Shown: positions 58,867-64,000 of the stretch, in pieces
Numbering within the stretch: the stretch's first letter is position 1
Layout of the letters: every line of letters starts with the position of its first letter
Assembly (NCBI GenBank): GCA_014529385.2
Contig: CM043960.1
Span: forward strand, 27,295,896-27,359,895
DNA: 64,000 nt
Source of the DNA: Adiantum capillus-veneris
Taxonomy: Eukaryota > Streptophyta > Polypodiopsida > Polypodiales > Pteridaceae
Direction of reading: 5' to 3'
Notes under the pieces: generated by a model
What the model was told of the DNA's origin: nothing
Databases searched by the model: none
Seen by the model: only the letters and a program-made list of their open reading frames with translations
Translations under genes and position numbers: made by a program

Positions 58867-59202
58867 AAGAAAATTTTTGATCTTAATGTAGTCCTTAACC
58901 AACATTGTCACTCTACATATCAAATTTCATAGACATGGTGCTTCATAACTACATAAGCAATAGATGTACGAAGAGCATCTAAGATAAATGTGAAGATATT
59001 GGGCTTGCATGCATGGATTTTCTCCAAGCAAGCTCAAAAAAGCTTTATTCTTACAATGAAACTTCATCACATGCCATATAAACTTGAAAACATTGAGAAT
59101 TTAAGCAAACAATAAAAAGCACAAATCAAAATAAGTATCTTCGCATCAAAAAGTCAAGTTTCTGAACATAAACATAGTTCGATGAGTTTAAAGTCATAAA
59201 AA
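58867..59202. other. Spacer downstream of methyltransferase pseudogene
   Basis: AT-rich DNA, no gene seen. It may include the 3' untranslated part of the pseudogene. Confidence 0.4.
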
Positions 59203-61420
59203 CTATGCTTGAATGGGAAGATCTTCTTCCTCCTTGTTCCTTGTCTCCTCTCCCATTGAAGTTATTTGAAGAGGAGTGTCACTAGCTTGCTCCTCAACCT
59301 CTACATTATCTGGTTCAAAATCCACAAGATCAACTATCTCCCCAACTTTCTCACTACCAATTGGAGGTTGTGGCTCTCCAGATCCATCAAAGAAGCGAGG
59401 ATTAGATGCCATGCTTTTCATTCCCACCTCTTGGAACTCATATGGTAACTCCTTAAGAGTTGTGACTCGTTGCTCAATAAACTTAACTTGAAGTGGATCA
59501 CATTTCATAGCAACCACATTTCGGCCTCGCTTCAATGCACTAACAGCTGTAGTGCCTGTCCCCGCAAAGAGGTCCATTACCCATTCTCCTCTCATTGAGA
59601 GTAATTCAATCAAATACATCATCAAAAGTTGAGGCTTTTGATATGGATTTATGACTCCTTGTACATGTGCACTGGTATGTTTGAACTTTTTGCAGACTCC
59701 TGGTCATTCAAAAACATTTGTGCGATTTGGTTTCACCGCAAAATTATATGATCCTTTACTCTGAACACCTAGAGATGAGTAAAATCCAATGGTGGCAAAC
59801 TCGCAAGCCCAAGAAAGGCGATCAAGCTTATATCCATGAATGTTTGGATTTATCCTACAAAAAAATAGTTCAATTAAGCAAAAAGCAAAAAATAACACCT
59901 TACTACTAGTATAAAACTTCAAAGGTTTCACTTACCATGTTAGCATTTGACATGTCATGTTTGAGTCAGTGAAAGCTTTTTGCACTGCAGCAATTTGATC
60001 ATGGGCATGAAAAAATACTACTGACCAATTTCTCCAAAAGCCTCTATAACTTTTTTATAGGTAGATACTCCATACTTTACATCATCATTGACAGAGTTTG
60101 GAGCACTAAAACCATAAGGAGCATCTGCAATGGCTAGTGTGTAAGACCGTGGGGTAGCATATGTGCTCATTTCTTCAACCATGCCTTCATGAATACACCA
60201 ATGAGATGGAGACTCATCTACATTATCCGGAATATAAAGTGAGAGACCAAGAGTGATTTCAAAGCTTTGGGGTTGTTGTCTCCTTTGTCTCTCAAGACGA
60301 CACCATGACAAGAACTGTTCAAAGTCAAGAGGGATCTTCTTGATGGAAACCTGTGGATCTTTGTTCTAGAATACACAACAAAGATATAAGATAAAAGGAA
60401 AAGACTTATTAAAAAAAAGATAAATTTGAAGTCTAACTAGAGTTGATTTTATAATTTGTAAGTGGATTCTAGAATCCTCAAAGAATAATCTTTAAAACCC
60501 ATGATATAAATCACAAGTAAAATAATCCATGGGATTCTAGAATCTAGCCACATGCAAAATAAAAAAACTTGAACTTTGGATTTCAAAATCCAAATGGTTT
60601 TCTTGGGATTCTAGAATCCAAACCCAAAACCAATAAATGGGACATTGATTTAAGATTTTAAAAACTAAAGGGTCACCTTAGGATTCTGGAATTCAAAGCC
60701 ACATAAATGTAATGTAAGAAGGCTATCACAAGAGTCCAAAATAATCAAAAGCAATACTAGACATATTCAAAGTCAATAGTGGCCAAATAACAAGGAATTA
60801 CAACCAAGGAGAGCAACTCACCGTGTTAGAAAATAGCAACATGTACTTCTCCAACACATGGGGTTTGCTTGAGTCTGGATAATACTGGACCACGTCGTCC
60901 CAATTAGAGCAGTTCAATTTTTCAATCATTATTCTTTGCATGTGCAACATGATCTTTTGCCTCATGATAGACAAAGAGAAATATTATTCATGATAGAAAG
61001 AAAAACATCAATGAATATTTCAAATCATTATAATTACAAACCTTTCAAATTCTTCTCCCATTTGCTTTAGAGAGATGCTTCCACCCTTCACACGTGAGAG
61101 TACAACAATAATCAATGATTTTCACGTGTTCCTTGCAATTGTCTCCATGGTGTTATTTTCATATCTTCGAGGATGGGCTTTGGTGAATCCTCTTTTGAGA
61201 CACCTTTTCCTTTGAAAGATGCATGGGACTTGCTTAGCTTTTGACCCTTTAGCTTTCGTTGCTCATGTAGCTTGAAGATCTCCTCTTGTAAGTCCCAAAC
61301 TTCTCCATCGCAAAAGGCAGGTTGATAATAGTTGTCATAATGTTTAGTATTAGGCTTTTAACTTGCTCCACAACCACCTTTCTTTTTCAACTCCTCCAAT
61401 TGAAGCAATTCACACAGATA
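59203..61420 (-). pseudogene. DNA N4/N6-type methyltransferase, multi-exon pseudogene
   Basis: Four exons with GT-AG introns can be read: roughly 61042-61420, 60822-60960, 59936-60365 and 59203-59854. Exon 2 encodes WDDVVQYYPDSSKPHVLEKY. Exon 3 has YTLAIADAPYGFSAP, whose DAPYGF resembles the catalytic DPPY motif IV, then VVFFHAHDQIAAVQKAF. Exon 4 has MYLIELLSMRGEWVMDLFAG and TGTTAVSALKRGRNVVAM, the S-adenosylmethionine motif. Motif IV before motif I is the permuted order of N6_N4_Mtase enzymes. It is broken by a frame change in exon 1 (about 61110), a 1-base loss in exon 3 (about 60020) and a TGA in exon 4 (59704-59706). The exon 1 start is uncertain (TAA at 61358). Retained introns show DNA-level duplication, not retrocopying. 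Confidence 0.8.
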
Positions 61421-61437
61421 AAAATTGGCTTGGAGGA

Positions 61438-61860
61438 ATGGATGTATGTCTCATAATACAGGTTCCAGACGGATTGACACAGCAAGCACTTGTGGACACT
61501 GGAGCTCAGGCAATGTCATCAGGTACTCTACATACATAAAGATGACATATGTACCATTAACTACCAATCAAATAGAGCTCAAAGCTGCAATCCAAGGAAA
61601 TATGGTCAGCTTAGGTCCAACCAACCTATCAATCAATATTGACGGCCATCAATGCCCACATCAATTTCATGTGAAGGAAGATACAGATCTCAATGAATCC
61701 ATCATCCTTGGTGTTCCTTGGATGTGGACTTACAAAGCAATTCTGGATTGGCAGGAGGATATTGTAAAGTTCGCGCTTGATGCCACCTCTTATGTCACTC
61801 CATTCACACAAAACATCACATGTGGGGGGCACAACCCATTGTTACAAAAACGTAGCCATT
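61438..61860 (+). pseudogene. Retropepsin-like protease fragment of an LTR element
   Basis: From 61438 the frame reads MDVCLIIQVPDGLTQQALVD and TGAQAMSSGTLH, with the Asp-Thr-Gly at 61495-61503. After a frame change near 61535 it continues TTNQIELKAAIQGNMVSLGP, HQFHVKEDTDLNESIILGVP and WMWTYKAILDWQEDIVKFAL, closing with the ILGxPW-type motif. This is a gypsy-type aspartic protease fold, about 130 residues. No gag or RT is visible beside it. It starts head-to-head with the methyltransferase pseudogene. Confidence 0.72.
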
Positions 61861-62402
61861 AATGACACCCATGCCAATAAGACACTTTGACGGACAAACT
61901 GCAAGGTAGGTATGGATGCAGAAGTCAATCATGGCCAACATCTATGAAAATAGGGATACCCAAGCCTACCACTCTACAACTGGAAACAAAGGCAAAGAGA
62001 AAACAACCTCCACCAAAATCTTGACAACCTCAATGCAATTATACTTGGCAATGGAAACCCGCACAACATCAAACGCCTAAAGCAAACCAATCCAAGTATC
62101 AATGGATTCCAAAGAAAACACAGTCCAACCAACCCCAATCAACCAAAACAATTTGTCAATGGAGACCAAACAATCAACTCAGCAACATCTCAATGTCCAC
62201 CAACCATGACTACCAAGTACAAGTGGGTACCAAAGAAGCCAAAAATAATGGAAATTACAACAATGGTACTCACACACCAACAATCAAAGAAAGAGCATAC
62301 CATCTTTAAACACTTTTGTTTGGACCACGTAATATACTTGGAGCCTCGATAACAAAAACCATTGAACAATCCATTCAGTATCCACATCTTGTGTAGCATA
62401 GT
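61861..62402 (+). other. Possible retroelement remnant, no domain recognised
   Basis: Plus-strand frames encode Asn/Gln/Pro/Lys-rich stretches such as SPTNPNQPKQFVNGDQ and KYKWVPKKPK, low in complexity and broken by stops. They may continue the element that supplied the retropepsin. A phrase matching the very end of the family F LTR begins at 62403. Confidence 0.3.
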
Positions 62403-63990
62403 TGTAACATTTAATGGCCTAAAATCTTTTGTGTAGCGGTATTTAGCATGAACATAGTGGGCATTTCATTAGAGTTGATTCCTAATGAGATTTACAAGAG
62501 TGCTTGGGTGGAGAGAGCAACAAAAAGCATAACACCTAGTTAGATAGCATCGACAATACTTTCAAAAGAGAGAGCAATTAAGCTATTGACAACAGTTGAG
62601 GACCGGATTTGCATGGAGCCGGTCCCCCCTCCAAAAGGCTTTGTATTATGGTTTCTCCCATCAAGAGAGACATTGTACAATACAATTCTTTGTGTTCCTT
62701 CAAGACTAGCTAGTGCAATGAAGATGGAAGCTTCATACACCAAGCAAAACACTTAATCAAACACAACTTGAATTATCCCCGTTCTCAGACCCAAGACCTC
62801 ACACACCTTCGAAGATGGTGAGAGCTAGCAGGGTATGAGAGTAGATTGAGAGGAAAAAGAAGTATCTTACGAGAAAGAAGTACATCTCCTCACATAATCA
62901 CTCATATTAGCATAGCTTAGCTTAGTAATTAGCTTGGTAGAGAAGATGAGCATGCATTGAAGCTTGGCTCTTGGTTGGATTTGCATCCACATGCCAAGAG
63001 AGTGTTGATGTAGGCTTCTATCTCACAAGCTTGGAGTAGGTGATGAGTTCTCCATTAAAGCTTGGGAGGAGATAGAGTATTTTCCCTTCACACATGGTCA
63101 AGTGTGAGAGTGTGTGTGTCAATGCCAAGCAAAAATCAGCCCCCCCTCTCTTGGGCGAGCCCTAGCTGCTAAATAAGTCTGGCTTTTGCCTCATTGGACC
63201 TCCCCAGGTCAAGCCAATAGGGATTAAGCAGCATAAGTGATAGCCTTCTAACATGTGTCCCCCTTTCCCCTTTTGTGAGAGCTTTAGGTAATTAAATAAT
63301 TAAACTAAACTCTCATTGGACCCCTTTGCCTCCTGGCCAATAGGAATCAGGCAAGCCATAGGGCTCCTGAATGCTCATTGGACCCCTTGGGAGACTGCCC
63401 AATAGTCTTCTAGGACACTTAATTCTTATTGGTTTCTTTTATTAAATGTTTTTAAATTAATTAAACTAGATTTACTCTAGCTTAATTCTCATTGGTCCAC
63501 TTCAAGGGTCTTCCAATAGGAATTGGGCACACCTTGTGGGCATCTGGCCTAGGGAGCTGACATGTGTCCCTCATTCCCTTTGTGTAAAGGGAGCCTGAGT
63601 GTGTGTGTGTGGCTTTCTCTCTCATCCCCTAGCTTTGGGGCTCGCCCCCTCCCATGTAGGGATATGCAAAGACTTTTAGGGCACACACTAAGCATCCAAT
63701 TTTCCCTAGGGTTGACCTTTGGACACAACCTTTGAATTTTGGAACCTTAGCATTTTGGAAGTCTTAATGGGCTGAACCTTAGGGTCTTTTTGGCCCATTG
63801 TTTCACATGGCTCTTTTGCAGATGGCCCCCCCTTTGGATCCCTATTTTCCCTCCTTTGGATCCCTACTGTGGCCGGTCTGCTAACTTAACCAATATTCTA
63901 GCTTTTTCTCCCTTGGCACTTCCCCACATTAAATGATCAGTTTAATATGAGAAAATCATTTAGGAGAATTAGATATTGATTATTATGACA
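62403..63990 (-). mobile_element. Family F 3' LTR of a copy extending past the window
   Basis: 1588 bp, inverted relative to 21092-22659: on the minus strand it starts TGTCATAATAATC and ends AATGTTACA. It carries the same CA/GT run, CCAAT/ATTGG boxes and promoter-end phrases. Its start is preceded (minus strand, 63991-64000) by AGAGAGGTAA, a polypurine tract, and no primer-binding site follows its end. It is therefore the 3' LTR of a minus-strand element whose body lies to the right of 64000. Confidence 0.8.
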
Positions 63991-64000
63991 TTACCTCTCT
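63991..64000 (-). promoter_or_regulatory. Polypurine tract of the right-edge family F element
   Basis: AGAGAGGTAA on the minus strand directly precedes the LTR start TGTCAT. The window ends here. Confidence 0.55.

Noticed and set aside
59203..61420. Bacterial contamination as source of the methyltransferase
   Set aside because: It has GT-AG introns and sits among plant retroelements in AT-rich plant-like DNA.
62403..63990. Family F LTR at the right edge as a solo LTR
   Set aside because: Flanking five bases do not match and a polypurine tract precedes it, so a 3' LTR of an element continuing beyond the window fits better.

Overview
This 64 kb window looks like intergenic DNA of a large, repeat-rich land-plant nuclear genome. 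Nearly everything recognisable is a transposable element, often nested, plus decayed gene copies. I see no gene that is clearly intact and functional. Plant-type Ty1/copia and Ty3/gypsy elements (initiator-Met-type and GGCGCCGTTG-type primer-binding sites) and plant-like ribosomal protein copies fix the kingdom. A Penelope-type reverse transcriptase and a DNA N4/N6-type methyltransferase, both unusual in flowering plants, suggest a fern, lycophyte, bryophyte or gymnosperm, but the species cannot be fixed from the sequence alone.

Layout. 1-12.9 kb: a decayed Ty3/gypsy element on the minus strand (coiled-coil ORF, integrase with two zinc modules, RNase H, RT, protease, gag, a leader with a 286-bp repeat carrying a palindrome, primer-binding site, 5' LTR); its 3' end lies outside the window. 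12.9-19.3 kb: fragments of a Penelope-like element, with a coiled-coil ORF between copies and an LTR inserted. 21.1-23.8 kb: LTR and gag start of a second gypsy family (called family F here). Family F returns at 17.1-18.3 (LTR), 42.6-45.8 (gag-pol and LTR end) and 62.4-64.0 kb (3' LTR). 25.2-28.1 kb: three ribosomal protein retrocopies (eS26, uL15, eS8) in one orientation, separated by long GA/CT tracts. 29.8-40.0 kb: a non-autonomous LTR element carrying only gag-type coding sequence, split by a young Ty1/copia element with perfect target-site duplications. 40.5-41.8 kb: a TTAA-flanked terminal-inverted-repeat element. 46.3-49.1 kb: a degenerate transposase-like gene with clusters of a GGTACT-type motif on both sides. 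49.1-52.3 kb: LTR and leader of another gypsy element. 52.3-57.4 kb: a second young Ty1/copia element on the minus strand. 59.2-61.4 kb: a multi-exon, mutated DNA methyltransferase pseudogene beside a retropepsin fragment.

How the parts relate. The elements are layered by age: copia elements with almost identical LTRs sit inside older, more diverged elements. Even the young copies carry stop codons or frameshifts in their polyproteins, so any recent movement probably used proteins supplied in trans. The most unusual items are the Penelope-like element, the spliced methyltransferase pseudogene, the head-to-tail chain of ribosomal protein retrocopies, the duplicated integrase zinc domain, the palindromic repeat in the gypsy leader, and the TTAA element.
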